From a virus, in IMG/VR virus record IMGVR_UViG_3300010299_002627, positions 1-37,540 of that record: a DNA stretch of 37,540 bases. One strand, 5' to 3'. Below the pieces are notes generated by a model that had not been told where the DNA came from, did not search any database, and saw only the letters and a program-made list of their open reading frames with translations. Positions 21,834-31,285 of the stretch are shown in pieces; position 1 is the first letter of the stretch, and each line of letters begins with the position of its first letter. Made by a program: the position numbers and the translations under genes.

Positions 21834-22057
21834 TAGTGTAATTTTCCTTTATTATAATCGTTAAACTTTTCTTTGATCCCGGGTTTAAGTAAGTCTAAAA
21901 CTTGTAACATTTTTTTATAACCTTTGCTGTATTGAGTTTCTTGATTCATTTCGGGTAAAATTACTTTGCCTACCGACCCGTCGGCTTTTATTACAACAAC
22001 ACTGTCGCCCGCTTCAATATCTAAATGATCATCAATAGCAATATCTACTTTACTCAA
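21833..22057 (-). CDS. Small hypothetical phage protein
   Basis: 74 residues, acidic N-terminal half (DIAIDDHLDIEAGDSVVVIKADGSVGKVI) that reads like a short beta barrel, then a basic helical tail. It overlaps the zinc-finger-like gene upstream by 8 bp and the DnaE-like gene downstream by 1 bp (TAATG), so it is co-translated with them. No family is recognised. Its position suggests a small accessory factor for the replication operon. Confidence 0.6.
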   Translation of the reverse strand: MSKVDIAIDDHLDIEAGDSVVVIKADGSVGKVILPEMNQETQYSKGYKKMLQVLDLLKPGIKEKFNDYNKGKLH

Positions 22058-22736
22058 TTTTTGCCTCCTTGGCTGTTTCGTTTACAAAAATTGCATCGGC
22101 CGGATTTGATCTAAATTTGTTAGACCAAAATTCGGGATTTATAAATCGTTGCACCATTTGTAATTGTTCATCCGAAAAAGATTTCAACATTTTTTTACCC
22201 GCAGGACATCCGAGGATCAACCATGGAGATATACTGCCTTTTTGTATATGTGAAACTGCTCTATTGGTACTAACTAAACGAAAATAATCTGCCCATTGTA
22301 CTTTTTGTTCGTCGGCCCATTCCATCATTGTTTTAATAGATCTTTGTAGAGCAGATTCTAAAGGTTCTGTTTTTAAAGTTTCAATCAAGTAAGATTCATA
22401 TAGTTCATCTCTTGCCCAATGATCTAATTTAACTTTTGATCTTACAATAAAATCTATATATTTGTCTGGATATAAAGGATTGATGTACATAAGATACCTA
22501 CCAAATTTTACAAATGCATTATAATAGGACGAGTCACAAAATTGTTTATATGTTTTTGGCTTTCCGGTATTTTGATGAACTTCATAAAATTTTTGAAAAA
22601 CAAGGAATCCATTTTTAACCCATTTTTCGTCCTTTTGCAAATGTCTTCTTTTGGGTTCGCATACATGAACTTGTAATGTTCTTTCTTTTTGAAAAGTTTT
22701 ATTACAGTATGTACAAGTATTAAGATTGTTTTCCAT
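22050..22736 (-). CDS. Zinc-finger-like phage protein of the replication operon
   Basis: 228 residues. The N-terminus holds a C2H2/C2HC-like finger (C8, C11, H24, C26 or H32: CTYCNKTF then LQVHVCEPKRRH), followed by a helical domain with many Trp and Tyr (WADEQKVQWADYFRL). There is no signal peptide or membrane segment. It overlaps the gp62-like gene by 17 bp and the next gene by 8 bp. Nucleic-acid binding is likely from the finger, but the specific role in replication is unknown. A small DNA-repair or clamp-loader accessory protein is possible. Confidence 0.6.
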   Translation of the reverse strand: MENNLNTCTYCNKTFQKERTLQVHVCEPKRRHLQKDEKWVKNGFLVFQKFYEVHQNTGKPKTYKQFCDSSYYNAFVKFGRYLMYINPLYPDKYIDFIVRSKVKLDHWARDELYESYLIETLKTEPLESALQRSIKTMMEWADEQKVQWADYFRLVSTNRAVSHIQKGSISPWLILGCPAGKKMLKSFSDEQLQMVQRFINPEFWSNKFRSNPADAIFVNETAKEAKIE

Positions 22737-23172
22737 ATGATTCTAATATTTCTTCGAGCTCGGCATCGGTTAATATCTTGTCAAGAGTTTCAATATCGTC
22801 TTCCTTCATATGAGGATATATTTCTAATAGTTGTTGCATACTTTTATTAACTGTCTTCTTCATTGGTTTGACCCATGGATGAAACTGTTGTTTTAATCCA
22901 CCGCACATGGCAGTCAATATCCAGCAGAGTTTTTTGTGTTTGCTGGACAACGTAAAAAGATGTTTGTTAACACACTCGTTAATCATCTCAACATAGTGTT
23001 CTTGATAAAATTTATCGCCGGATACAGAACTAGCATATCTCATGATCATATATGGAGAATATAAACTTTTTTCTTTATCATCGATACGATCATAATAATC
23101 CTTATTACGAAAATCAACGGCTTTCATGCCATTCCTGAGCTCAAAAAATTTTCTATTTTTTTCTTTTACCAT
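22720..23172 (-). CDS. Candidate clamp-loader small subunit (gp62-like)
   Basis: 150 residues, all-helical. The pattern YSPYMIMRYAS, a Tyr/Asn helix (YVEMINECVN), FHPWVKPMKK and a C-terminal DDIETLDKILTDAELEEI matches what I know of gp62 subunits in marine T4-like phages, which are shorter than T4 gp62 (187). gp62 joins gp44 to load the gp45 clamp. Neither gp44 nor gp45 is in the window, so the call rests only on pattern and operon position among replication genes. It overlaps both neighbours by a few bases. Confidence 0.45.
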   Translation of the reverse strand: MVKEKNRKFFELRNGMKAVDFRNKDYYDRIDDKEKSLYSPYMIMRYASSVSGDKFYQEHYVEMINECVNKHLFTLSSKHKKLCWILTAMCGGLKQQFHPWVKPMKKTVNKSMQQLLEIYPHMKEDDIETLDKILTDAELEEILESYGKQS

Positions 23173-23669
23173 ACCGATCCATAATCCAGTTGTTCAGACT
23201 GTCTTGATATATCTTTAACAAAATAAGCACACTGGGGATCCTTGCCGTCCTCCAACGGAACTGCTAATATCTGTCCTGATTTTAACTTTGGAAAGTACCA
23301 TTTTACTTCTTGATAGATATCTTCTATATCAACTAGCATAAACTCGGGTTTGGCACTAGTCATGGGATTAAACACAAATGCTTCAAAGCCTCTATCATTT
23401 AAACTAGTGATAGGCATAACAAATAATTCGCCTTCCTCTGGATCACCTACAATCATTTTCCAATCTAACGGCATTTTGATCTTGTAGTTTCCGATAGACA
23501 AAACAGCCGCCGGAGCATTAAAAGATTCTAAAAAAATTAAAGGCACATAAAAATAATCTGGATCAGCAGGATTGCTATTATCTAAAACTGCAAATCTCAA
23601 ATTATCGTCAACATACTCTGGTATTTTTTCTAAGGTATATGTTCTATTTTCTAATGTAAGGATTTTCAT
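23166..23669 (-). CDS. Hypothetical protein next to UvsW
   Basis: 167 residues, acidic, beta-rich, with short repeats of hydrophobic strands (FAVLDNSNPADPDYFYVPLIFL, NYKIKMPLDWKMIVG). It has no recognised domain. It overlaps the UvsW gene by 26 bp and the following gene by 7 bp, which implies translational coupling within the replication operon. A structural helper for a replication or recombination complex is possible from position only. Confidence 0.6.
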   Translation of the reverse strand: MKILTLENRTYTLEKIPEYVDDNLRFAVLDNSNPADPDYFYVPLIFLESFNAPAAVLSIGNYKIKMPLDWKMIVGDPEEGELFVMPITSLNDRGFEAFVFNPMTSAKPEFMLVDIEDIYQEVKWYFPKLKSGQILAVPLEDGKDPQCAYFVKDISRQSEQLDYGSVW

Positions 23670-25113
23670 AATTTATTTTATCTATATTATAAGGGTAATT
23701 TGCCTCTTTGTAAAACTTTTTTCTTTCAGTTAAATGTCTTTTTGCAAATTTACACGAACTGGTTATATCCCAGATTTGTACTGAATCTTTATCTTCGGCT
23801 TTTCTTATTCCTCGTCCTATCGATTGTATTACTCTGACAAACGATTTACCAGGTTCTATAAGAACCAAATTAAAAATACGAGGGATATTAATGCCAACAC
23901 TGGCAACTCCATATGTGGCAATAATAATTTTATTTGTTGCAGTAGATACTTCATCATAGTGTTCCTTTCTATCTATATTTTTTGTTGCTCCCGAAATAAA
24001 AGTTGATCCTTTCAATTTTTTTTCTAAAATCTCTCCAGCAGATATTCTATCAACTAAAATTAATGTATTACCTGAACTTGCTATACTGTCAACAGTTTTA
24101 GCAATCCATTCCATTCGTGTTTCATCTGTTGTCAGCCATTTTAATTCTTCTTGATAATTTTTAAATGCAGGATGATCTTGTGTTTGTAAAATATTTACAT
24201 CACATTTTGCTAACACTCCTTTATCTTGTAATTCTTTAGCGGGTATTTTATTTACAACTTCACCAATTGAACATTTTAATCCATAAAATTCAAAATCTGC
24301 TTTAGGCACTGTTCCTGTGAGACCCCAACGTATACCACAATGAGCAAATGGTCCCGTCAACATTCTTTTTAAAACATCGGCCTTGGCCATATGTACCTCG
24401 TCAACTATAATTGTATTGACATTTTGTATTGCTTCTAAAAATTCAGTAGAGTGATCGTCTTTACTTCTTTTTTCTAGCACATTAAGAGATTGCCAAGTGG
24501 CTATTGTGTTTTGTCTTCCTAGTTCTTTGCGATCTCCATAATAAACTCCCACATCTAAATTACAAGCAAGAAAATCGTCCTCGGTTTGTGTTACTAAACT
24601 TTTATTTGGAACTATTGTTAATGTTCTTCCGTAATCTTCGACTAGTTTACATAGTGCGGCAGTGATAATTGTTTTACCTGCACCAGTGGCAACTTCTTGT
24701 ATACACTGAGGATTTTCTAAAAATTTATTAATTATTTCGACTTGATAGTCTCGTAATTCTATCGGTTGTCCTCCACACGGATGATTTGTGGGCCAAGTAA
24801 TATCACTTAAATAATTTTTGTCTATCAGTTTAAATTCAAAATTATGATTTTCACGCTCGTCGTTAAGGTCGACATAAACATTATGTTCTTCGAGTATTGT
24901 TAAAATTTGAGGCACTAATGCTAGATAACTGGTGCCCCCCAAACCAAAAAAACTAACTTTTCCATCCCATCTTCCTAATTTCACTGCCGGTAGATGACGG
25001 GCATACGGAATCTCAAATTTAAATTTATTGTGTAATTTTTTACGAAACTCTAATGATAAATCTTCAAATTTAACATTCACTTCATCCTTAATTACTAATT
25101 TACATGAACTCAT
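23644..25113 (-). CDS. uvsW: UvsW-like superfamily 2 DNA helicase
   Basis: 489 residues (T4 UvsW is 503). SF2 motifs: Q-like ELRDYQ (119-124), Walker A ATGAGKT (142-148), DEVH (238-241), GLTGT (264-268) and motif VI QSIGRGIRK (430-438). The N-terminal 100 residues contain the small UvsW-specific domain (HLPAVKLGRWDGKVSFFG). UvsW unwinds R-loops and branched DNA, helping the switch from origin to recombination-dependent replication. It follows a 441-residue gene by 18 bp and overlaps the next gene by 26 bp. Confidence 0.93.
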   Translation of the reverse strand: MSSCKLVIKDEVNVKFEDLSLEFRKKLHNKFKFEIPYARHLPAVKLGRWDGKVSFFGLGGTSYLALVPQILTILEEHNVYVDLNDERENHNFEFKLIDKNYLSDITWPTNHPCGGQPIELRDYQVEIINKFLENPQCIQEVATGAGKTIITAALCKLVEDYGRTLTIVPNKSLVTQTEDDFLACNLDVGVYYGDRKELGRQNTIATWQSLNVLEKRSKDDHSTEFLEAIQNVNTIIVDEVHMAKADVLKRMLTGPFAHCGIRWGLTGTVPKADFEFYGLKCSIGEVVNKIPAKELQDKGVLAKCDVNILQTQDHPAFKNYQEELKWLTTDETRMEWIAKTVDSIASSGNTLILVDRISAGEILEKKLKGSTFISGATKNIDRKEHYDEVSTATNKIIIATYGVASVGINIPRIFNLVLIEPGKSFVRVIQSIGRGIRKAEDKDSVQIWDITSSCKFAKRHLTERKKFYKEANYPYNIDKINYENPYIRK

Positions 25114-25131
25114 AATTGTTTTATATCAGTT

Positions 25132-26457
25132 TTAAAAACTTGGTTTTGTACTAATATAATACAATCTTTTTGGAAGGTTATCAACCATTCTCTTAATAGA
25201 TTCCGACGATGTTGGCCAAAATACGGTATCTTGTAAAGCAAAACTACATTTTATTTTTACTTTTGATTTGATTAGTGTTCTTGGTATTCTGTTTCGAATG
25301 ATTATAATTTTGGTATTTTTATCTATGTATTTTGATGCCTTGGATTCTAACACTATATTAAACCATCTATCCTGCATCGACATTCTATCGCTCAATGATG
25401 TATCTTTACCATAAATGTAATCCGGGTCTCCAGCATACACAAAATCTTTTTCTCTTTCTGAATTATAAACATCTGGTGGATCTTCTAGTGTTACCCCCCA
25501 GGCTATTTGATTTACATCATAGTTCATTTTATAAAATGCTTCATACCATTCTTCAAATTCGGTTACTTGTTTAAAATTTTCAAGAAGTCCGCTCATGGGT
25601 GCTATTGCTGGAAACATATCTAATTCTTCTAATGCTTTTAAAAAATCTACTTTTGAATATTTTGTTCTATCTATCCACAAATCTGTTTTCATCGATAAAG
25701 CAATTTTTTCTGATAATTTGTTATCGGTTAAATCAATTTTAGGTATTAAGGAATCGATTTGTAAGTTTTTTATTACGTCAAATTGATGTAAAATATTTTT
25801 CTTTTGATATTCATTCCACCAGTCTACTAAATTTTCATTACCGTTTACTATAGATAATTCTTTATTTTCAAATTTAATACAAGGAGTTTTATATAAAATT
25901 TTTTCTTTTTTTATTTCCTCGTAGTCGTCTAGTAAAACAGTATTCAAAATTTTGAAGTCATATCTCACTGCTATCAATGTTACATAATAACAAGTAACTT
26001 CGGTGTAAGGTATGATCCATTTTTTTGATTCTCCGTCATAACTCATTGGTAATAAACTTTCTGTTTTATGATTTTTTAAGCACCTTATCAGTCTAATAAT
26101 CTTTTCATCGTACGGAAATTTTAATTCAATAATTTCTTTCTTTAATTCTTCATCGACATAAACATCAACTGATTTAACAAAGTCAATTATTCTAAAAGGA
26201 TTTTCGTATATGGGATTGTTTAATAAGTCAGAAAGGTCAATTTGGTATTTTTGAAAAAGTGTGTGATATCTTTTTAGTATTGCCAAAGCCAGTTTTGCCT
26301 GTTTCTCTGTCCAAGTATAAGGCGAGTCGGCTAAACTTATCACCGTTTTTTTGTCTTTATGATGAGGTTGAAATCCTTCCCAAAAATACTCATTATACGC
26401 TAAAACACGTATAGCGGCTTCAATTGTTGATATAGAAATGTTAGTTGTTTTACGCAT
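25132..26457 (-). CDS. Hypothetical protein heading the UvsW operon
   Basis: 441 residues, Lys/Asp/Ile-rich, not recognised. It has several Trp-rich motifs (EYFWEGFQPHH, VDWWNEYQKKN, FEEWYEAFYKMNY) and a basic C-terminal beta region. No Walker motif, zinc site or membrane segment is visible. It is the first gene after the promoter at 26477-26504 and precedes UvsW, so an early role in DNA metabolism is likely. A helicase partner or nuclease-like activity can neither be shown nor excluded from sequence. Confidence 0.65.
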   Translation of the reverse strand: MRKTTNISISTIEAAIRVLAYNEYFWEGFQPHHKDKKTVISLADSPYTWTEKQAKLALAILKRYHTLFQKYQIDLSDLLNNPIYENPFRIIDFVKSVDVYVDEELKKEIIELKFPYDEKIIRLIRCLKNHKTESLLPMSYDGESKKWIIPYTEVTCYYVTLIAVRYDFKILNTVLLDDYEEIKKEKILYKTPCIKFENKELSIVNGNENLVDWWNEYQKKNILHQFDVIKNLQIDSLIPKIDLTDNKLSEKIALSMKTDLWIDRTKYSKVDFLKALEELDMFPAIAPMSGLLENFKQVTEFEEWYEAFYKMNYDVNQIAWGVTLEDPPDVYNSEREKDFVYAGDPDYIYGKDTSLSDRMSMQDRWFNIVLESKASKYIDKNTKIIIIRNRIPRTLIKSKVKIKCSFALQDTVFWPTSSESIKRMVDNLPKRLYYISTKPSF

Positions 26458-26476
26458 GGTAATTTTTGATAATTAT

Positions 26477-26504
26477 ATTATAGCACATATGGTAATAAAG
26501 TCAA
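26477..26504 (-). promoter_or_regulatory. Sigma70 promoter of the UvsW operon
   Basis: Minus-strand TTGACT (26504-26499), 16 bases, then perfect TATAAT (26482-26477). The leader would be about 12 bases and lacks a ribosome binding site. Confidence 0.7.
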
Positions 26505-26513
26505 CCACCCATT

Positions 26514-27005
26514 ATGTGCGTACTTTATATGAAGTTAAAAAAACAAAAAAAAGTATCAAAATTAGCACTCAAAAAAGTGCGATATCAGGTAAAAAATGCT
26601 CTAGAAAAAAGAGCCAAAGTAACGGATCATAGACCAACAGTGGCACAATGTCAGAGTTGGTTCAATATATTAAACAAAGGACTATTTGAGAACTCATTAA
26701 AAATGCCTCCTTTTTACATAAGAAGATTAAAGGATTGCTGGGGGCAGTGTATCTGTGCCTGGGACGCTCGGATAGTAAAAGTACCGGAAGGAAACATACC
26801 TCATATAGAACATCATTCTATCGAGTATTATATAGACATGAATTATAAGTATCCTACCTGGAAAGATTTTGTTGAAACACTAGCACACGAAATGATTCAT
26901 TTATGGCAAATGACCATAAAAAAAGACAAGACAGCAAATCATAATAAATCCTTTTACAGTTGGCGTAGCAAACTACAAAAACTTAATTTAGGATTGACTC
27001 TGTAA
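26514..27005 (+). CDS. SprT-like zinc metalloprotease
   Basis: 163 residues. The zinc-binding motif HEMIH is at 125-129 with the third ligand likely H143 (NHNKSFYSWRSKL), the layout of SprT/SPRTN-type domains. The N-terminus is strongly basic (MKLKKQKKVSKLALKKVRY), which fits DNA association. An alternative start is ATG 26529 (residue 6). Relatives occur in marine T4-like phages; SPRTN cleaves DNA-bound proteins, so a role at replication forks is reasonable. It diverges from the UvsW operon and its 3' end overlaps the convergent glycan gene by 23 bp. Confidence 0.85.
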   Translation: MCVLYMKLKKQKKVSKLALKKVRYQVKNALEKRAKVTDHRPTVAQCQSWFNILNKGLFENSLKMPPFYIRRLKDCWGQCICAWDARIVKVPEGNIPHIEHHSIEYYIDMNYKYPTWKDFVETLAHEMIHLWQMTIKKDKTANHNKSFYSWRSKLQKLNLGLTL

Positions 27006-27726
27006 ATTCTCTATAAGTTATTAATTTAGTATTGCCTAGATCTGTTCCTGTTTGAGTATTGTACAAGTAGTTTGGAGGATTGTCATGAACAATTATAAAA
27101 TTACAATAAGGTCGTTGTTTAATTATTTTTCGAAAAGTACTGTACCATTCGGTAAAGATCATATCACTATTTCTTTCTCCATAGTTTTTTGAATCTTGAT
27201 AAATGTTGTTTAGTTCTCCCTTACCGTATTCTCTAAAATCAAATCCAATTAGGTAGATATTTTTATGACCGTGTATGGCCGCTGTCCATATGGCTTGATT
27301 ACCACTGGTATAGTGTTGGTTGTACGGGATAAGATTTAATTTTGCTTCTGGATATGCATTTACTTCCAAACTAGGAGCATAACACACAGTTTTTTTATCA
27401 ACTTCATTTTCTACAATTTCTTTTGTCATTTGTCTATCAACTGTAAACAAATAGTCTGGAGTAAAATCTCTATATAATGCATTACACCCATATGTTTGTC
27501 CGGTAGATTTTAATAAGGTTAAATCAAAATTTTTACGACTTGGTCCGTTACCGATACAATAAGCATTTCCCGTTGGAACCGCTTTGACTTTGTCCTCAAA
27601 AAAAGCAGTTTCTTGAGTTTTCTTTCCACCTTTTATCACGGTCCTCACAATAACTGTCTCACCTGTATAAGGTTCCCATTCAATCGGATCAATAACACCT
27701 TTTCTTTTATCATGTACTATTTTCAT
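26983..27726 (-). CDS. DUF115/GT42-like glycan protein
   Basis: 247 residues. A nucleotide-sugar-type signature CIGNGPSRKNFD is followed by YGCNALYRDFTPDYLFTVDR and later TSGNQAIWTAAIHGHKNIYLIGFDF. The order and wording parallel GT42 sialyltransferases (NGPS, CN-x-(F/L)Y, TSG...G-x-IYL-x-G-x-DF) and the related DUF115/MptE-like group. It could transfer a nonulosonic acid or similar sugar, but the donor is unknown. The first 50 residues are an extra beta segment. It ends the leftward glycan gene run. Confidence 0.6.
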   Translation of the reverse strand: MKIVHDKRKGVIDPIEWEPYTGETVIVRTVIKGGKKTQETAFFEDKVKAVPTGNAYCIGNGPSRKNFDLTLLKSTGQTYGCNALYRDFTPDYLFTVDRQMTKEIVENEVDKKTVCYAPSLEVNAYPEAKLNLIPYNQHYTSGNQAIWTAAIHGHKNIYLIGFDFREYGKGELNNIYQDSKNYGERNSDMIFTEWYSTFRKIIKQRPYCNFIIVHDNPPNYLYNTQTGTDLGNTKLITYREFTESILN

Positions 27727-27730
27727 AATT

Positions 27731-28606
27731 TTATTTAATGTATTTTTCTAACAACCTTTCTCTAATTCTTCTCCATGGTATACCGTCTCTAATTTCGTCA
27801 GTTGTCCATTCTGTATATGCTAATTTATTTGCCCATTGTTGTCTGTTTGGCATAGCCGGATGTTCTATATCTGTGATTGAACTATTTCCTACGTCATAAC
27901 ATAAACTAGATTCCGATACAAACACAGGTATACCATTGAATACAGATTCCATGGCAGGATTAGAAGAATGATTAATAACTGCCCACGTGGATGTCAACGT
28001 TTTTTTAAAATCTGTATCGTCGTATGTTGATAAATCTCTTATAGGACGTTTGATTCTTACAGCGGGCCATGTTTTATTTTTTAATTCAAAAGGATTTCTA
28101 GGATGTGGTCTAACCAAGATCGGGCGTTGTGTATATTTTCTTATTTCTTTTATTTGTTGTTCAACCCACACATTCATTTTGGGTTGCCCTACCCATTGGT
28201 TACTAGTATCGTGTTGTCCACATATTACAATGACATTTCCAGTTTTGTTCCATGGTTTCATTTCTATATTAAATTTTGGCCATCTCTTGTCATCAAAAAC
28301 ATGATTGGCAAAATCGGCGTCTCTATTAATTCCGTTTATTCCCATTTTCCATGTGACATTTCTTTTGATTCCACCCACTTCTAATACTACTATTGGCTTA
28401 TTATGTTTTTTAAAAAAATCCCAAACTTCCTTGTTTTTTTCCATTCTTCCCCGCCAAAGCACACTCCATATAACAGCAATATCACAAGTGTTATCGTACT
28501 TGTTAATCATAATCTTTTCATTTTTTTCTTGTAGATGTTTTATGAATGCATCAAACACAGGCTTTGAATTTAAACTACCGTATTCTGGAAAGATTGCTAT
28601 TTTCAT
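27731..28606 (-). CDS. Capsule-synthesis-like (KpsC/KpsS-type) protein, paralog A
   Basis: 291 residues with a two-lobe GT-B-like layout. The second lobe has RPILVRPHPRNP and then AVINHSSNPAMESVFNGIPVFV. The C-terminal part (IEHPAMPNRQQW, LAYTEWTTDEIRDG) is shared in pattern with three other proteins of this island (B, C, D). KpsC/KpsS-type enzymes add Kdo-like or other sugars to capsule anchors. The precise donor is not evident. It overlaps the GT-A gene upstream by 4 bp. Confidence 0.6.
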   Translation of the reverse strand: MKIAIFPEYGSLNSKPVFDAFIKHLQEKNEKIMINKYDNTCDIAVIWSVLWRGRMEKNKEVWDFFKKHNKPIVVLEVGGIKRNVTWKMGINGINRDADFANHVFDDKRWPKFNIEMKPWNKTGNVIVICGQHDTSNQWVGQPKMNVWVEQQIKEIRKYTQRPILVRPHPRNPFELKNKTWPAVRIKRPIRDLSTYDDTDFKKTLTSTWAVINHSSNPAMESVFNGIPVFVSESSLCYDVGNSSITDIEHPAMPNRQQWANKLAYTEWTTDEIRDGIPWRRIRERLLEKYIK

Positions 28607-29511
28607 TTTAATGTTGGTGGAACTTTTGTCCAGTATTCTATTTCTGTTAAGTTTTTTACATCTGTTAATTTTTGTTGTCTAAAATCATTTTTGGCACTGC
28701 TCCCTAATTTTTTTCTTTTTCCTTTCATGTGATCCATGTAAAGTCCAAGTTCGCTATTAACAAAAACATGATGACCTTTTATGCCTTTCCAGTATCCTAT
28801 ATCGTTGACTGCTATGTGTTTTTCTTTTTGATATTTTTTTACAAGATGCCAAAACACATATGAATCATGCCATTCCAATAATTTAAATACTTCGTCGGTC
28901 ACATAAAGTTGTTCCCATTCGTTTACGAAATTTTGTATCTCATGATGTTTTAAATTATAACCAACAAAACCACATTCCGGATATTTTCCGCCATCCTTTA
29001 AATTGGGATTTTCTCTTCCTAGGTAAGTGACCATGGTGTTTTCTGGTAATAAAGATTCAAAAAAGTTTTTTGGTACAGGTCTAAATGTGAAAGTATCTGC
29101 ATCGACCCATATGACATAATCGTAATCTTTAGAATTTCTTACACCGTTAATAACACAGAACACTTTGTTAGCAAATCGAACAGCCGCCCATAAAAATGAT
29201 CCTTTGGTAGCATCTTTTCCACCTTTGTCTTTCAGCTCAATTGGTCTTCTTACACCGCCTGGTATTTCTTCTAGTTCTCCGTTGGCGACAGGATCGTGTT
29301 TGTGTTTGTTTTTAAAATTAAATAATTCTGGTTCAGCGGAGTTTAAATCAATCCATTTTATTCTTTCATAACTGCATTGAGGCTTTGGTTCTTCTGCATA
29401 TACTACTATATCAACGTCTGCCGGGAAATTCTGAGCCATACTTTCAATTCCTTTACGAGAATATTGTTCCCAGGTACCCGGTTTGTACGATGTTATTACT
29501 TTAATTTTCAT
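28603..29511 (-). CDS. GT-A-fold glycosyltransferase with DxD motif
   Basis: 302 residues. The core strand YVIWVDADTFTFRPVP holds a DAD metal-nucleotide-sugar motif. Downstream PECGFVGYNLKHHE and LLEWHDSYVF fit the acceptor side of GT8/GT32-like enzymes. The N-terminus, MKIKVITSYKPG, is the first strand of the nucleotide-binding fold. No membrane segment is present. The sugar donor is unknown. It overlaps the next gene by 4 bp and sits between the sulfotransferase and the KpsC/S-like paralog A. Confidence 0.7.
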   Translation of the reverse strand: MKIKVITSYKPGTWEQYSRKGIESMAQNFPADVDIVVYAEEPKPQCSYERIKWIDLNSAEPELFNFKNKHKHDPVANGELEEIPGGVRRPIELKDKGGKDATKGSFLWAAVRFANKVFCVINGVRNSKDYDYVIWVDADTFTFRPVPKNFFESLLPENTMVTYLGRENPNLKDGGKYPECGFVGYNLKHHEIQNFVNEWEQLYVTDEVFKLLEWHDSYVFWHLVKKYQKEKHIAVNDIGYWKGIKGHHVFVNSELGLYMDHMKGKRKKLGSSAKNDFRQQKLTDVKNLTEIEYWTKVPPTLK

Positions 29512-29525
29512 TATGATTTTTATAT

Positions 29526-30305
29526 TTAACTTATATTTTTTATATTATTTTTAATTTGATTTAGTCCCGGCCAACTTTTTAAAATTTCTTGTTGTGATAT
29601 TGGTAATTCATTAATATAGTTTGAACCTCCGCGTCTATAAAATCTTATATCTTCTGGCTTATTTTTATCATTTTTTTCTTGCATTTTAGAAAATTTCGTT
29701 TGTTCGTTGGCATAGAGAAATATATTTTTATCAAAATCCCCAAAAATAAAAGTGATTAATTTTTCCCATTCGGTGTCTTTGTTTTTCATATTTTCGTAAT
29801 TGATAACAAGTTTATTATTGGTATTTTGTTTATAGTGTTCAACTTGCATATTCATAAAATTTATTATGATATTCAAACCCCATTTTTTATCGTGTGCGAA
29901 GTCTAAAATATTTTCATATTGTGGTGGTGTAAAATTTTTATATGGAATACTTTGCAAGTAAGGCCAATAACTGAATAACACATCCAACGGATCTCTAAAA
30001 AGATAAACAATTTTATTATGTTTCATACTGTCCGTAAAAATAAATTTTTTATTATCTTGTATTTCAAAATACACGTCCCATGGAATATGTCCTGTGGTGC
30101 TCATAAAATCGTGTCGAAAACTAATACGAGGTATTCCTTTCCTAGGTCTATCTAACCATTTAGTAAAAGGGACTTCGTATTTTTTTTCAATATAATAACC
30201 AAGTAAATGTTTCATCCATGTTCTTCCACAACGAGGAAAACTTAAAATTAAGAAAGCACAACTTTCTAATTCCTGTTCTATTCTAGTGAATCTAGCAAAT
30301 TTCAT
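29526..30305 (-). CDS. PAPS-dependent sulfotransferase
   Basis: 259 residues. The 5'-phosphosulfate loop reads SFPRCGRTW (22-30) and the 3'-phosphate-binding element is VYLFRDPLDVLFSYW (100-114), both in family order. The C-terminal region contains FYRRGGSNYINELP, like the RKG(x)xGDW region that also contacts PAPS. It transfers sulfate to a hydroxyl or amine, here probably on a glycan because its neighbours are glycosyltransferases. No PAPS-synthesis genes are visible in the window, so PAPS would come from the host or from elsewhere in the phage. Confidence 0.85.
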   Translation of the reverse strand: MKFARFTRIEQELESCAFLILSFPRCGRTWMKHLLGYYIEKKYEVPFTKWLDRPRKGIPRISFRHDFMSTTGHIPWDVYFEIQDNKKFIFTDSMKHNKIVYLFRDPLDVLFSYWPYLQSIPYKNFTPPQYENILDFAHDKKWGLNIIINFMNMQVEHYKQNTNNKLVINYENMKNKDTEWEKLITFIFGDFDKNIFLYANEQTKFSKMQEKNDKNKPEDIRFYRRGGSNYINELPISQQEILKSWPGLNQIKNNIKNIS

Positions 30306-31285
30306 AATCCTAATTTTTCCTTGAATCTTTTAAAAACTTTTCCACTTTTGATTTCTTCAGTACTCCATATCTTATAGCCTATATCATATACCCATTGCGT
30401 TCGATCAGGAAGTTCTGGGGTTTCTATCATTGTTAGATCTTTATTTGCTACAGGCCAACATAATGCTAAATCCGAAGTACAGAATGTTGGAATTCCTCTA
30501 ATACAACTATCAACAGTTGCAGTTGAGTTATGACTTATTACTGCATGACAGTTTGCAATTACGTCTTGAAAATTAAATCTATAATATTTTTTATTATCTC
30601 CAGACCAACTAGTCGGTCCACTTAATAGTTCTACATCTTTAGGTAGTTCGTTTTTTCTTTTGATCATTTGTGCCATATGATTTGGATGTGGCCTAGCCAT
30701 CAACGGTCGATTTGTTAACGGTCTGATTTTATTATACACGTCATTAAGCCATTTAATAGGATCTAATTCGTTCATCGACCAGTTGTCTTGTGGCTGAAGA
30801 ACAAACAATATTGGATCGTTTGTATTAGATTTTCTCCATGGTTCGTATTTGACATTCCAAATTTTACACATATTTTCCCATCTGTCCTTTGGTGAATTAT
30901 CCGATAAAAAATTTCCATTATTCATTGGACTGAATAAAGATACTCGCCAATGATGTTCGGGGTGTGTTATAGTATTTCCAAAACTAGAAAGAATTCCTCC
31001 ATCGAATGTTATAACATAAGATCCTTTAGATTTTGCATTATTAACAAGTTCGAGACGTCTTCCTTTTGTGTGATGTTTTTGATTTGTGCCACCATAGCCA
31101 AACATACAACAGATTTTTGTGGTTGGAACCATTTCTCCCGGTTCTGTGGGTCCTTCTTTATTTTTGTTTATAATAATTGGATTATCTCCACAAGCACGAA
31201 TTCCGTCGGCCATGTCTTCTAGTAATTTCCAACTGGCTCCTCTTTTCCTATCTTTTACTGTTCTTCTAAAAATTTCAACATCCAT
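30302..31285 (-). CDS. Capsule-synthesis-like protein, paralog B
   Basis: 327 residues, the longest of four paralogs. It has RPLMARPHPNHMAQ and AVISHNSTATVDSCIRGIPTFC, then IETPELPDRTQWVYDIGYKIWSTEEI. The N-terminal lobe starts MDVEIFRRTVKDRKRG and is otherwise distinct. It overlaps the sulfotransferase by 4 bp and paralog C by 11 bp. Function by family: sugar transfer to a surface polysaccharide. The donor cannot be read. Confidence 0.6.
   Translation of the reverse strand: MDVEIFRRTVKDRKRGASWKLLEDMADGIRACGDNPIIINKNKEGPTEPGEMVPTTKICCMFGYGGTNQKHHTKGRRLELVNNAKSKGSYVITFDGGILSSFGNTITHPEHHWRVSLFSPMNNGNFLSDNSPKDRWENMCKIWNVKYEPWRKSNTNDPILFVLQPQDNWSMNELDPIKWLNDVYNKIRPLTNRPLMARPHPNHMAQMIKRKNELPKDVELLSGPTSWSGDNKKYYRFNFQDVIANCHAVISHNSTATVDSCIRGIPTFCTSDLALCWPVANKDLTMIETPELPDRTQWVYDIGYKIWSTEEIKSGKVFKRFKEKLGL

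Noticed and set aside
26466-26493. Plus-strand promoter for the SprT-like gene
   Set aside because: TTGATA-N16-TATGGT is only a partial match and overlaps the much better minus-strand promoter.
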